36,066 nt of DNA from Marinilactibacillus psychrotolerans (GTDB lineage: Bacteria; Bacillota; Bacilli; Lactobacillales; Carnobacteriaceae_A), in contig NZ_FMZD01000023.1 of the NCBI RefSeq assembly GCF_900101525.1, positions 1 to 36,066 on the forward strand, in the 5' to 3' direction. Each line of letters opens with the position of its first letter. Position 1 is the first letter of the stretch. A program made the position numbers and the translations under genes. This document shows positions 1 to 9,700 of this stretch, one piece after another. The notes beneath the pieces were generated by a model that was given only the letters and a program-made list of their open reading frames with translations, made no database searches and was not told the origin of the DNA.

Positions 1-562
1 CTGTTACGACATCAATATACTCAAAAGCCATTTGCCCATTCCCATACTTAAACTCATCAAACGACAAGTTCTCCGGCAATGAATGATAGTAAGGTCGATA
101 ATACTTCACCTGTTCATTGATGATTCTTTGAATCGTTGTGGAAGAGACATTCGTCTCTTCTGCCAAGCTCTTGATCGAACGAGCATCAGCTGACTTCGCC
201 AGTATTTCTGCTTTGATAAAATTAGAGATAAAACACGCCTCTTTTACAATCGGTGTTTCCGCAGTAAATGTTGCTTCACAAGATGTACACTTGAACCGCT
301 GCTTTTTCACTCTGAGATAGGTCGGATAAATGTCAGACATTGGTAAAGTGATTCTAGAGGTCTGTGTACCATTTTTATAGATGGAGAAGTTTCTATTTGG
401 TTCCTGACATTTTTTACATTTCGTAGGAATATAAGTCAGAGTGCAGTCTATAAATTTACATTTCTTTTGTTTATGCATGCCGTAAGACACGCAGTTATCT
501 TCGAAAATCATATTTTTGTCTTGAATATCTAGTACATTTTGCATATCATTTGATGTAGGCAA
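1..562 (-). CDS. ISL3-family transposase, N-terminal half (runs off the window)
   Basis: Read on the minus strand from TTG at 562, six bases after GGAGG (about 569-574), an open frame runs without a stop to base 1 (187 codons). An in-frame ATG at 544 is the alternative start. The N-terminus carries two CxxC pairs (CKKCQ near residue 50 and CTSC near 90), the zinc-binding region that starts ISL3 transposases. A helix-turn-helix follows (SIKSLAEETNVSSTTIQRII), then the segment LSFDEFKYG that begins the DDE catalytic region; the first catalytic Asp is probably in FDEF. The rest of the DDE domain is beyond the edge. No frameshift is visible in the part seen, so the element could be intact. Confidence 0.85.
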   Translation of the reverse strand, partial: MPTSNDMQNVLDIQDKNMIFEDNCVSYGMHKQKKCKFIDCTLTYIPTKCKKCQEPNRNFSIYKNGTQTSRITLPMSDIYPTYLRVKKQRFKCTSCEATFTAETPIVKEACFISNFIKAEILAKSADARSIKSLAEETNVSSTTIQRIINEQVKYYRPYYHSLPENLSFDEFKYGNGQMAFEYIDVVT

Positions 563-644
563 GTGAGTTCCTCCTATGGATATTTGGTTTTCGTCGACTA
601 TTATTCTACAGGAGAACTCACTTGTTTTCTAATTTGAAAGAAAA

Positions 645-678
645 AAATGACGTTGGTGAGAAATTACCAACGTCATTT
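645..678. repeat. 13-bp perfect hairpin inside the IS end
   Basis: AAATGACGTTGGT (645-657) pairs with ACCAACGTCATTT (666-678) around an 8-nt loop. It lies between the transposase start and the IS tip. Such hairpins near IS ends often stop transcription reading in from outside; A/T runs on both sides would let it work in either direction. Confidence 0.6.
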
Positions 679-772
679 ATTATAGAACCATTATCTAAAA
701 AAAGGGGTAAATAAGTTATTAAAACTTTACTTTTTCTTGGTCTTTTACTGGAATCGAGGTACTGCTCCTTAA

Positions 773-802
773 AACGCAACAAGTTTTAAATTACGTTGCG
801 TT
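773..802 (+). repeat. GCAAC/GTTGC hairpin, copy 1
   Basis: AACGCAAC (773-780) pairs with GTTGCGTT (795-802). The GCAAC-to-GTTGC unit is 24 nt. It resembles the hairpins at 857-881 and 5314-5336. No clean T-run follows, so a terminator role is less clear than for the other two. Confidence 0.5.
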
Positions 803-856
803 ATTTTGCTTTAAATTAAGTATACAAAGAAAACCTTAAATGTAAAAGGTTTTGGA

Positions 857-886
857 CGCAACAATATTATAGATTGTTGCGCTTTT
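857..886 (+). terminator. GCAAC/GTTGC hairpin, copy 2, terminator-like
   Basis: CGCAACAAT (857-865) pairs with ATTGTTGCG (873-881) around a 7-nt loop, followed by CTTTTT. This is a rho-independent terminator shape on the plus strand, but no plus-strand gene is visible upstream in the window. It may insulate the phosphatase operon from readthrough out of the IS. Confidence 0.55.
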
Positions 887-965
887 TGTATTTCTCTCGT
901 AAATTATTAAAACGGTAAAAAAAGTAACAGTAAGAAAAAAATTTACAAATATAAATTCTTTTCTC

Positions 966-996
966 TTGCCTTAAAGTGAACTTCATAGTTTATGAT
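966..996 (+). promoter_or_regulatory. MerR-type promoter with 19-bp spacer (operator copy 1)
   Basis: TTGCCT (966-971) and TATGAT (991-996) are separated by 19 bp, the overlong spacing that MerR-family activators correct by untwisting DNA. The 20 bp at 969-988, read on the minus strand, match the 20 bp at 2553-2572 at 17 of 20 positions, and both sit 3 bp from the first base of their -35 box. The -10 box covers an upstream ATG at 992, which therefore cannot be the start of the phosphatase gene. Confidence 0.75.
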
Positions 997-1024
997 AGAG
1001 TTAAAGATGAATGGAGGAATAGAC

Positions 1025-1609
1025 TTGAAGAAAACAGTTTATCTAGTAAGACATGGACAAACTTTTTTTAACAAAATGAAAAAGATACAAGGATGGTCTG
1101 ATTCACCACTTACTGAAATTGGAATAAAACAAGCCGAAATTGCAAAAGACTATTTTTCAACCAATCAGATTACATTCGATTCCGCTTATTCTTCTACGTC
1201 GGAAAGAGCTTGTGATACATTAGAAATCTTAACAGATCAACCTTACAAAAGAGTTAAAGGACTAAAAGAGTGGAATTTTGGGATATTAGAAGCAGAACAT
1301 GAGTATTTAAATCCTCCGTTACCTTACGGTGATTTTTTTGTACCTTATGGTGGGGAAGGAGAAGAAGCTTTTAAAAAAAGAATAGCTGATACGCTTATGG
1401 ATCTTGTGCAAAAAGATACAAGAAAAAATATATTGGCCGTATCACATGGAGCTTCTTGTAGACAGTTTATGAGACATTGGGCGCACGAAAGCAGCGTTGA
1501 TCAGGAAGCGCCACTTGCCAATTGCTGTATTTTAATATTTGAATTCGAAAATGATATTTTTAGATTAAAAAAGATTGTAAATCATGATTATACTGATCTA
1601 GGTCTATAA
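1025..1609 (+). CDS. Histidine phosphatase (phosphoglycerate-mutase-like) family protein
   Basis: A 194-residue cytoplasmic protein of the histidine phosphatase superfamily. The hallmark LVRHGQT lies at residues 7-13, with Arg9 and the phospho-accepting His10; the second catalytic His is H141 in SHGA. EWNFGILE, with the acid residue typical of the family, lies between them. Members hydrolyse phosphate monoesters; the substrate cannot be read from sequence. The start is TTG 1025, which has ATGGAGGA seven bases upstream. The ATG at 992 lies within the -10 box of the promoter and is rejected. It is probably the first gene of an operon with the MerR regulator 48 bp downstream, under that regulator's own operator. 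Confidence 0.85.
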   Translation: MKKTVYLVRHGQTFFNKMKKIQGWSDSPLTEIGIKQAEIAKDYFSTNQITFDSAYSSTSERACDTLEILTDQPYKRVKGLKEWNFGILEAEHEYLNPPLPYGDFFVPYGGEGEEAFKKRIADTLMDLVQKDTRKNILAVSHGASCRQFMRHWAHESSVDQEAPLANCCILIFEFENDIFRLKKIVNHDYTDLGL

Positions 1610-1657
1610 GTTAACGGTAGTAATAAAAATAAAATTTAAGTAGAGTAGGTGGGAAAT

Positions 1658-2086
1658 TTGAAGTCTATTAAAGAAGTGGCAGACATGTTTGGAATCACAA
1701 CAGATACAATACGCTACTACGAACAGGTAGGCGTTATACCAACAATAACCAGAGGAGAAAATGGCTATCGGCAATTCACCACCCAAGATATAAATTGGGT
1801 GTTCTTGGCAAAAAGTTTGCGTAGTGCTGGGGTGTCCATTGAATCTCTTATACAATTTACGTTGCTTTCTCAAGTAGAAGGAGACGAAAGGTTAGCTCAA
1901 AAAGATATATTAAAAGAACAATTAGTTGAAGTAGATTCAAAACTAGAAGAAATGATGAGCGTTCGTAACCTACTTCAATATAAGATCGATACGTATGACG
2001 AACATATAGCACGTATAAATGAAGAGTCTAAAAGTAACGAAAGAGTAGAAGAGTTATGGAATCAATCTTTTCGGGTAAAAAAATAA
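1658..2086 (+). CDS. MerR-family transcriptional regulator
   Basis: A 142-residue MerR-type activator/repressor. The N-terminal winged helix-turn-helix (SIKEVADMFGITTDTIRYYE, about residues 3-22) carries the family's TIRYYE signature, followed by the wing with GYRQF. A dimerising coiled coil covers about residues 75-125. It contains no cysteine, so it cannot sense by thiol chemistry as NmlR/AdhR-type members do. The start is TTG 1658, six bases after AGGTGG; an in-frame GTG at 1649 overlaps that ribosome site. Two matching 19-bp-spacer promoters at 966-996 and 2550-2580 are its likely targets, giving autoregulation plus control of the reductase gene. The effector is unknown. Confidence 0.88.
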   Translation: MKSIKEVADMFGITTDTIRYYEQVGVIPTITRGENGYRQFTTQDINWVFLAKSLRSAGVSIESLIQFTLLSQVEGDERLAQKDILKEQLVEVDSKLEEMMSVRNLLQYKIDTYDEHIARINEESKSNERVEELWNQSFRVKK

Positions 2087-2148
2087 TAAACGACTATATA
2101 ACGAAAAATCGCTTTACCTTTGAAAAGCTATAAGAGGAGATCTGATCG

Positions 2149-2508
2149 ATGAACAACGTTATGGAAATATCTGAAAAACTTTGGAAAAGCTTAAAAGAAA
2201 TTGATTCGGATACTTTAATGGATTTGGTGCACTCCAATGCGGTTTTTGTGCACATGGGCGTTACTTTATCAAGAGATGAAGAGATCAACATTATAAAATC
2301 TAGGGAAATCATTTACAAACATGTAGCATTTGAAGAAAAAACGATTCACGAATTTGATACAACAGTTATTTTGTTAAATAAAGTAAAATTAACAGCTATT
2401 GTAAGTGGAAATGAAGTGATTAATCCCTTTGTAGTAACGGAAATCTATACGAAGATAAATGAAGAATTGAAACTTGCTTCTTTTTCTTATACCAGAATCA
2501 ACTATTAG
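2149..2508 (+). CDS. NTF2-like (SnoaL/DUF4440-type) small protein
   Basis: A 119-residue soluble protein starting at ATG 2149 with AGAGGAGA upstream. The pattern of an N-terminal helix (ISEKLWKSLKEIDSDTLMDLVHSNAVFVHMG) followed by alternating strands (HEFDTTVILLNKVKLTAIVSG, NPFVVTEIYTKI, LKLASFSYTRI) fits the cone-shaped NTF2-like fold. In this fold the end strands usually contain a W or Y/F-rich segment, as here. Family members may be enzymes, ligand binders or orphan proteins, so no reaction is assigned. It sits 62 bp after the MerR gene and 41 bp before the MerR promoter of the reductase, so it is probably transcribed with the regulator. Confidence 0.65.
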   Translation: MNNVMEISEKLWKSLKEIDSDTLMDLVHSNAVFVHMGVTLSRDEEINIIKSREIIYKHVAFEEKTIHEFDTTVILLNKVKLTAIVSGNEVINPFVVTEIYTKINEELKLASFSYTRINY

Positions 2509-2549
2509 TAGATCAGCTATATCAAAAAGAAAAAAACAGGTTAAAAGAG

Positions 2550-2580
2550 TTGCTTTGAAGTTAACTCTAAGGTGTATAGT
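2550..2580 (+). promoter_or_regulatory. MerR-type promoter with 19-bp spacer (operator copy 2)
   Basis: TTGCTT (2550-2555) and TATAGT (2575-2580) are spaced by exactly 19 bp. The spacer holds an imperfect dyad centred on GTTAAC, within CTTTGAAGTTAACTCTAAGG (2553-2572). The copy at 966-996 has the same layout in the opposite orientation. It should drive the reductase gene at 2625 and probably the two genes after it. Confidence 0.8.
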
Positions 2581-2624
2581 GAAAATGTAGTCAAAAATAA
2601 CTAATTTAAATGGAGGAATTTTAT

Positions 2625-3476
2625 ATGAAAACTGTAAAACTAGCCAATGGTGTAGAAGTACCGATTTTAGGATTTGGGACGTTTCAAATCACAGATCCAC
2701 AAGAAGCTGAGAAAGCCGTAAAAGACGCGATCAAAGCAGGTTATCGTCATATTGATACTGCACAAAGCTATATGAATGAAGAAGCCGTTGGTAAAGGAAT
2801 CGCTCATTCGGACGTGCCTCGTGAAGAGCTTTTTGTAACGACAAAAGTATGGGTAGATAACGTTAACTATGATGGGGTTATGACTTCTGTAGAACGCTCA
2901 CTAGAACGATTAGGTTTAGACTATGTAGATCTATTGTTGATTCACCAACCTTATAATGATGTGTATGGAGCGTGGCGTGCAATGGAAGAACTTCAAAAAC
3001 AAGGGAAAGTTCGAGCAATTGGTGTCTCAAACTTTGGAGTTGACCGAGCTGTTGACTTAGCTGCATTTAATGAAGTGACTCCACAAGTCAATCAAATTGA
3101 AATCAATCCTTTCCAACAACAAGCAAAAAATATTGAAGCTTTAAAAAATGAAGGCATTATCCCAGAAGCATGGGCACCATTTGCTGAAGGGAAAAATGAT
3201 ATTTTCAATAATGCAGTTTTAAAAAATATCGGAAATAAATATGGAAAATCAGTAGCACAAGTCATTATTCGTTGGTTAGTCGAGCAAGATATTATTGTAC
3301 TAGCTAAGTCAGTGAAACCAGAACGTATGGTTGAGAATCTAGCTGTTTTTGATTTTGAGTTAACTGAAGAGGATAAAAAAGAAATGGCAACTTTAAATGA
3401 AGGTGAAAGCCAATTCTTTTCTCATTCTGATCCAGAAATGATCAAATGGATGGCTAGTAGAAAAATGGATATTTAA
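2625..3476 (+). CDS. Aldo/keto reductase (2,5-diketogluconate reductase type)
   Basis: A 283-residue NAD(P)H-dependent aldo-keto reductase with a TIM-barrel fold that reduces carbonyls to alcohols. The catalytic tetrad is complete: Asp44 (HIDTAQSY), Tyr49, Lys74 (TTKVW) and His107 (LLIHQP). GVSNFG and the C-terminal IVLAKSVKPERM, which holds the cofactor phosphate-binding residues, are present. The start is ATG 2625 after GGAGGA; the ATG at 2610 overlaps that ribosome site. It is transcribed from the MerR-controlled promoter just upstream, which suggests a role in detoxifying reactive carbonyls, though the natural substrate is not known. Confidence 0.92.
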   Translation: MKTVKLANGVEVPILGFGTFQITDPQEAEKAVKDAIKAGYRHIDTAQSYMNEEAVGKGIAHSDVPREELFVTTKVWVDNVNYDGVMTSVERSLERLGLDYVDLLLIHQPYNDVYGAWRAMEELQKQGKVRAIGVSNFGVDRAVDLAAFNEVTPQVNQIEINPFQQQAKNIEALKNEGIIPEAWAPFAEGKNDIFNNAVLKNIGNKYGKSVAQVIIRWLVEQDIIVLAKSVKPERMVENLAVFDFELTEEDKKEMATLNEGESQFFSHSDPEMIKWMASRKMDI

Positions 3477-3571
3477 AAAACGTATAGTGACTAACAACAA
3501 CTTTTATTTATAGTAGAGATTACGGACTTCTTACTAAAATCTTTAGGTTAAATTATGGAAGGAGAACGTTA

Positions 3572-4240
3572 ATGATTAGAAAAAGTTTTGGAGCAATATC
3601 TGCTTTTGTTTTTTTATCAGGCTGTCAAATGAACAATCAAACTGAAGAAAGCTCACCGGAAAATACGTCAACCACAAGTGAATCAGACAATTTTGGACGT
3701 GGAGCTATATCAGATGGAAAAGATACAAATGCAAGCGAAGCACCCACTAGAAAGTTGTCAGATTCAGCAAAATCTATTGTTATTTATTTTTCAAGAAGTG
3801 GCCATACAGAAGAATTAGCAAAAGAAATTAGTGAAACAATCGATTCTGATATTTTAGAGCTGCAGGTCAAAGAGCCCTATCCCAGCAACTATGAGGAAAC
3901 GGTAAATCGGGCAACCTACGAAAGAGATAATGAGTTGTATCCAGAATTATCTACGGGTATACCTGATTTAACACAATATCAGACGGTTATTTTGGGACAC
4001 CCAATATGGGCAATGACGCTGGCTAATCCTATGGTGACATTCATACAAGGATATGAAAAAGAACTTGAAGGAAAAATAGTCACTTCCTTTTCTACCAATG
4101 CTGGATATGGTTCAGGAGATACGTTTCAAAGGTTATCAGAACTACTTCCAAAATCCAATATAGAGGAAGTTTATACCGTTGAAGATAGAAATGCAGATGA
4201 AGACAAGGATAATCTTAATAGATGGCTTTCAGATTTTTAG
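3572..4240 (+). CDS. Flavodoxin-fold lipoprotein
   Basis: A 222-residue protein with a lipoprotein signal peptide: MIRK, a hydrophobic stretch, then the lipobox LSGC with Cys18. A polar linker rich in S/T/E (about residues 20-65) follows, then a flavodoxin-like domain. That domain opens with IVIYFSRSGHTEELA, the FMN phosphate-binding loop between strand 1 and helix 1, and contains GHPIWAMT and TNAGYGSGD, two further flavin-contact loops. Flavodoxins are normally cytoplasmic, so a membrane-anchored extracellular one implies electron transfer or quinone/flavin chemistry outside the cell; that role is inferred. The gene lies 95 bp after one reductase and 15 bp before another. Confidence 0.85.
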   Translation: MIRKSFGAISAFVFLSGCQMNNQTEESSPENTSTTSESDNFGRGAISDGKDTNASEAPTRKLSDSAKSIVIYFSRSGHTEELAKEISETIDSDILELQVKEPYPSNYEETVNRATYERDNELYPELSTGIPDLTQYQTVILGHPIWAMTLANPMVTFIQGYEKELEGKIVTSFSTNAGYGSGDTFQRLSELLPKSNIEEVYTVEDRNADEDKDNLNRWLSDF

Positions 4241-4252
4241 AAAGGAAGATGA

Positions 4253-5239
<987 letters not shown>

Positions 5240-5271
5240 CAAGTATAGTAGTAATTTCGATAGTCATAAAT

Positions 5272-5309
5272 AAAAAAAGAATCCTATTTTTAAATAGGAT
5301 TCTTTTTTT
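5272..5309. terminator. Strong rho-independent terminator
   Basis: AAAAAAAGAATCCTA (5272-5286) pairs perfectly with TAGGATTCTTTTTTT (5295-5309) over an 8-nt loop. The A-run and T-run make it usable from both sides. It ends the reductase operon. Confidence 0.9.
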
Positions 5310-5313
5310 GCAT

Positions 5314-5343
5314 GCAACATTAATCAGTATTGTTGCGTTTTTT
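5314..5343 (+). terminator. GCAAC/GTTGC hairpin, copy 3, terminator-like
   Basis: GCAACA (5314-5319) pairs with TGTTGC (5331-5336), followed by GTTTTTTT. The 23-nt unit has the same arms and length as the hairpin at 857-881. The two copies bracket the redox module in the same orientation. Confidence 0.6.
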
Positions 5344-5388
5344 TCAAGGTTAAAATAATTAGAAACGATTTTTTAACGGTTAGTATTT

Positions 5389-6519
5389 TCAAAATTGTTT
5401 CTCGGCTAAATACTTCGCTGTATTATCATGATCTAGAAATAACGTTTTTCTATTTATTCCTATTCTATCCAATTGTTTTAAAATAGATAATTTATCATTA
5501 ATTTTAAATGTATGATCTTTCATAATGTGTTGAGTAATTATTGGTCGTTTTCTTCCAAATTTTGAAAATAATTGATAGAAAAATAACCCATTTTGAACTT
5601 TCATTCTATCAAAGGATATTTCAGATTGATACAAAACAGGTGGGATAACTGGTTTAGGAATCATAGAGTAGTCTTTACGTTTATGAAAAGTAACATGAGT
5701 ATCTAAAGTGAAAAAACAATTATCATAACGGTTTATTAAAAATATCCACCAAAATCCATAAGTAAACTCTCTACCAAAGCTATTATGGGTTGTGTTTGTA
5801 TAAAAGTAGAAACTATCTGATTTATTATCGTAGTACCGCACACTTTTATTTAATTCAGAAAAAATGACTTCCTCTTTTTCTAAATCACAAATAATACTTT
5901 CTAGATTTGACTTATAGATTTCTTCTAATTTATATGTCGATTTTAAGTGATTTCGTATATTCAGTATTATTTTCTCACTAAAAGTTTGACCAGTTTCTAT
6001 GGTGTAAATTTTTTTCAACAAATCTGTTAATAGATACACTACTAAATCGTATGTTTCAGGTCTATTTTCTTCCAAAAATTTTAAGAAACCCTCGTATTTA
6101 TCAATTGTGCTAAGTCCAAAGGGACGATCTATGTAGTTTTTCGGCAGTATATCAAAAGGAATACAGTTATTTCTATCAAATACATGGACGTATCCTGTTT
6201 TTATAGGTAGATTGTAAGCAGTGGAAAAGTAAAGTGCTACTAAAGGGTTTGTAGTTATATCAATTAAAGGTGTAGGCAACCCATGGTGTTGTGAATATGC
6301 CAAAAAATTGTCTTTTTCACTTTGACTCAGTTCATGTGCTATTTCTCTATAATAATCTTTGCGCAATTTTTCAGAGTCGTAATATTGACCTTTATGTGAT
6401 CTCAATACACTAGCTGTTATTTCCTCATGATAATCACTTTCTCCACGAAAAAGAAATTTTTTATCACCTAGATTATCTATTTCTGTAATGTACTGTTGAA
6501 CCGAATATATTTCTATCAT
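5389..6519 (-). CDS. FRG-domain protein, possible defence effector
   Basis: A 376-residue soluble protein of the FRG family, named for the conserved Phe-Arg-Gly seen here at residues 24-26 (FLFRGESDY). The second block, QHHGLPTPLIDITTNPLVALYF (about 77-98), is equally typical: His-Gly-Leu-x-Thr-x-Leu-hydrophobic-Asp. The rest (about 100-376) is not recognised. FRG proteins are often found in mobile and defence-related regions; their biochemical activity is not settled in my knowledge. The start is ATG 6519 with GGAGGA just upstream; the ATG at 6531 overlaps that ribosome site. It is divergent from the large NTPase gene, 255 bp away, with which it may form one system. Confidence 0.8.
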   Translation of the reverse strand: MIEIYSVQQYITEIDNLGDKKFLFRGESDYHEEITASVLRSHKGQYYDSEKLRKDYYREIAHELSQSEKDNFLAYSQHHGLPTPLIDITTNPLVALYFSTAYNLPIKTGYVHVFDRNNCIPFDILPKNYIDRPFGLSTIDKYEGFLKFLEENRPETYDLVVYLLTDLLKKIYTIETGQTFSEKIILNIRNHLKSTYKLEEIYKSNLESIICDLEKEEVIFSELNKSVRYYDNKSDSFYFYTNTTHNSFGREFTYGFWWIFLINRYDNCFFTLDTHVTFHKRKDYSMIPKPVIPPVLYQSEISFDRMKVQNGLFFYQLFSKFGRKRPIITQHIMKDHTFKINDKLSILKQLDRIGINRKTLFLDHDNTAKYLAEKQF

Positions 6520-6774
6520 TATTTCCTCCATCAGAATTTCAGTTTTTTATTCGTTTAGTGTGACCTATCAACATAAAAGCGCTTCAGTCAAGTTCTCCAG
6601 TTATTATAATTCAGGTTAAGTCTATTGATACATAATTGAAGCTATTATACCAATATTTTTCTGTAGTAACGATAGAGTATACCCTATTGGTACTTAGTTT
6701 AAGCAAATAAATTAATGTTTTGATGTATAATAATATTTAGAAGTAAATCCTAAGTAAAAAAGAGGGTGTTATAT
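6520..6774. promoter_or_regulatory. Divergent intergenic region of the FRG/NTPase pair
   Basis: It must hold promoters for both flanking genes. On the plus strand a good -10 box TATAAT lies at 6726-6731 with no clear -35 at 17 bp. On the minus strand TTGACT (about 6588-6593) could be a -35. No long dyad operator stood out. Confidence 0.45.
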
Positions 6775-9700
6775 GTGGATGATAAATACATAGAAAGAAT
6801 AATGTCTTGGAGAGGTATGTTTAAAGGACTGATAATTTCAGAAAAGGAAATAGAGACACTGAGTCAAAACAAGTCTGAAGCAGACACAGGTAACAGTAAA
6901 AAAATAAAGAAAAAAAAGTATATTTTTGAATCATTAGGTCCAGTTAATGATGTTGAGTTAGGTAAATACGAAGACGCTCTTAATCAAATGATGGAAGATG
7001 ATAGTATTTACAATGTAGGATTAACTGGACCCTATGGTGCAGGAAAAAGTAGTATAATTGAAAGTTACAAAACAGAGAATGAACAAATGAAATTTATTCA
7101 TGTAGCTCTTGGTAAATACGATACTATTGATGATGATAGCAATTCACTAGTATTAAATCAACAAGAAGTAACTCCAGAAATGAAATCGGTTAACCAAAAA
7201 ATAAGTGAAGCTCCTACTCAGCCTTTTAAAGAATTCAAAGAAATAGAAGGTAAAATTATTAATCAGCTACTGCACCAGGTTAATGTTAAAAATGTTCCTC
7301 AAGCTTTTACTAAAGTTAAAAAGAACAATTCAGTTAGAAAAATTATTGTGTGGGCGATTATAGTACCGTTAGTGCTCGCATTCTCAATTTTCTTATTAAG
7401 ATTTGACGATTGGGCTGCTTTCGTACAAATCAATCACATGAATTTGCTGTACCGTACAATCAATCCTTCTTTAAGGGTGTTTGCTGCTGCTGCACTTTTG
7501 GGGCTGATTGGGTATTTAACTTATGTTTTTGGAAGTGCTCAAATCAACAGATCGTTAATCAGAAAGGTTTCAATTCGTGGGAATGAAATTGAGCTTTTTA
7601 AAAATAGTGAAAATTCTTTTTTTGATGAGCATTTAAACGAAGTAATTTATCTATTTGAAAATAGTGGTGCAGATGTTATCGTATTTGAAGATTTAGATCG
7701 CTTTGGAAGTACTGATGTATTTAGAAAACTTAGAGAACTTAACCAGCTAATAAATAAAAGAAAGCAAGATGATTTAGCAGGAAAAGACACTCATAAGAAA
7801 TTAGTGTTTTTATACCTCATAAAAGATGATATTTTTGTATCAAAAGATAGGACAAAATTTTTTGATTTAATTATTCCAGTAGTACCAACTGTTAGCTCGT
7901 CTAATTCTTTCAATAAGATGATGGAAATTTTTGGATCAATTAAAGAAATTGATAGAACTTTTTTGAGAAACTTATCATTTTATATTGATGATATGAGGTT
8001 AATTAAAAATATTTTTAACGAGTATACGATATACGATAGTGAAATTAATACGTCTTCATTAGATCAAAATAAATTGTTAGGTATGGTAACATATAAAAAT
8101 ATTTTCCCTAGGGATTTTTCTCAATTGCAATATGGGAAAGGATTTATTTATTCGATTCTAAATAATAAGCGAGATACTTATGATCAAGAAAAAAGTATTA
8201 TAGATAGTGAAATTTTTAATCTGGAAAGTGAACTAGAAGAGTTGGAATCTAGTTCACTAGTTTCTTTCGATAGACTAAAAGAAACTCATTTGACAACAGA
8301 AAGCATTTTAGTTGATGGTGAATCTGAAGATACGTACCCCACAAGAATGGAGTACGTACGAAAAGTACTTGAAGGAAAGAATTTATCAAAAGTAAAATTA
8401 AAAAAATATCAAAACTATAGTAATCTGTACACCAAATCTTCAGAACCTATTTCACTCGAATCGCTTTTGAAGAAAATGGAAGATACACCTGAATATCAAC
8501 AAGATAAAAAAATAGTGGAAGATATAAAAAATGGAAAAAAAGTAATAGTTAGTTCTAAAATTCAGGATTTAAAAATAAAAAAAAAGCAAGTAGAGACGCA
8601 ACCTCTCTCAGAGGTCTTTGATAGTAATCATTTTGAAAAGGAACTCCAAGGACACGAGGATATAAAGAATAGCGGTTACTATGATTTAATATTATTTCTA
8701 CTAAGCAACGGTTATATAGATGAAAATTATGAGGATTATATGAATTACTTTTATCCAAACGATTTAAAAAGGGAAGACAAATTGTTTGTAAGAAACTTAC
8801 TTTCATCTAGTAAAGGTGACCCAAGTAAAAAGTTAAGAAATATAGAGTCACTTATTGAGATATTGAAGAATGAAGATTATAAAAAAGTTGGTATTCTTAA
8901 CTTTAGTTTATCTGAGTACATTATAGACAAGAAGATGGAAAACCAGTTTTCTACAATATTATCTGTGGCTAGACAAAACCATAACTATAAATTTGTACTA
9001 GATTTGTATGAGAATCTCTTAAAATATAATGACGAAAAAGGTACTGAGAATATACTATTTTTTACTGTGACTTTGTTCTCGACTTGGAAAAATTTCCTTT
9101 CCTACGCAATCAAGAAATATGAAAATAAGGGTATAAGTGAAGAAAGAGATAACTTGTTGAAAGATTTGGTGTTTGACGGATTAATCTATTTGAATAGCGA
9201 TAACGAAGCCTACGAAAAAGAAAACTCAATCTTAGTAGAGTTTATTAATCAAAATAGCTCGTTATTAGAAAACGTCTCCGAGGCAACATGGAATCAGTTT
9301 AGCGAAAACGGAATTACTAAACTTGAAAAAATGGAAATTAAATTAACTAAAATTAATCATGAACAAATGTACAATAAGTTGTTTAAGTCAATAATTAAGA
9401 ATGATTTGTATGAATTTAATTATGAAAATATTGAGGAAATTGCTCTATTTGAAGGAATAGTACCAGACAGATCAGGTATTGGGAAGTTTAAGCACGAAAG
9501 TTTAACTCGATTAATGAATTCAGAAAACGATATATTAAAAGCAAGAATCAAGAATAATCTGAATGATTATTTGAACCAGTATTTGTTATTTTCCGATTGC
9601 GATACATATGATATCGAAGAATATGTACTATTAGTTTTAAATAGTAATAACGTAGCGGACAAGACTAAGATTAAATATATAGAATCAATGAAGTACCATG

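Larger units (their letters stand above)
1..689 (-). mobile_element. Terminal part of an ISL3-family insertion sequence, cut by the window edge
   Basis: The segment holds the 5' half of a transposase read leftward plus about 125 bp of noncoding end sequence. The outer end on the minus strand is likely GGTTCTATAA near 680-689, followed inward by a perfect 13-bp hairpin (645-657 with 666-678). ISL3 elements have terminal repeats of this G-rich start type. The other end and the target duplication lie outside the window, so the exact boundary at 689 is inferred from one side only. Confidence 0.6.
690..965. other. Gene-free stretch with two GTTGCG hairpins
   Basis: I find no gene between the IS end and the phosphatase promoter. 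The stretch holds the hairpins at 773-802 and 857-886, listed separately, and otherwise AT-rich DNA with stops in all frames. Confidence 0.6.

Noticed and set aside
138-320. Plus-strand open frame of 60 codons
   Set aside because: It is the antisense shadow of the ISL3 transposase, has no ribosome site and resembles no protein.
992-1024. ATG start 33 bases upstream for the phosphatase gene
   Set aside because: It lies inside the -10 box of the MerR-type promoter and has no ribosome site; TTG 1025 has a strong one.
1604-1873. Minus-strand 89-codon frame over the MerR gene
   Set aside because: Cys- and Tyr-rich composition typical of an antisense frame; the MerR gene on the other strand is certain.
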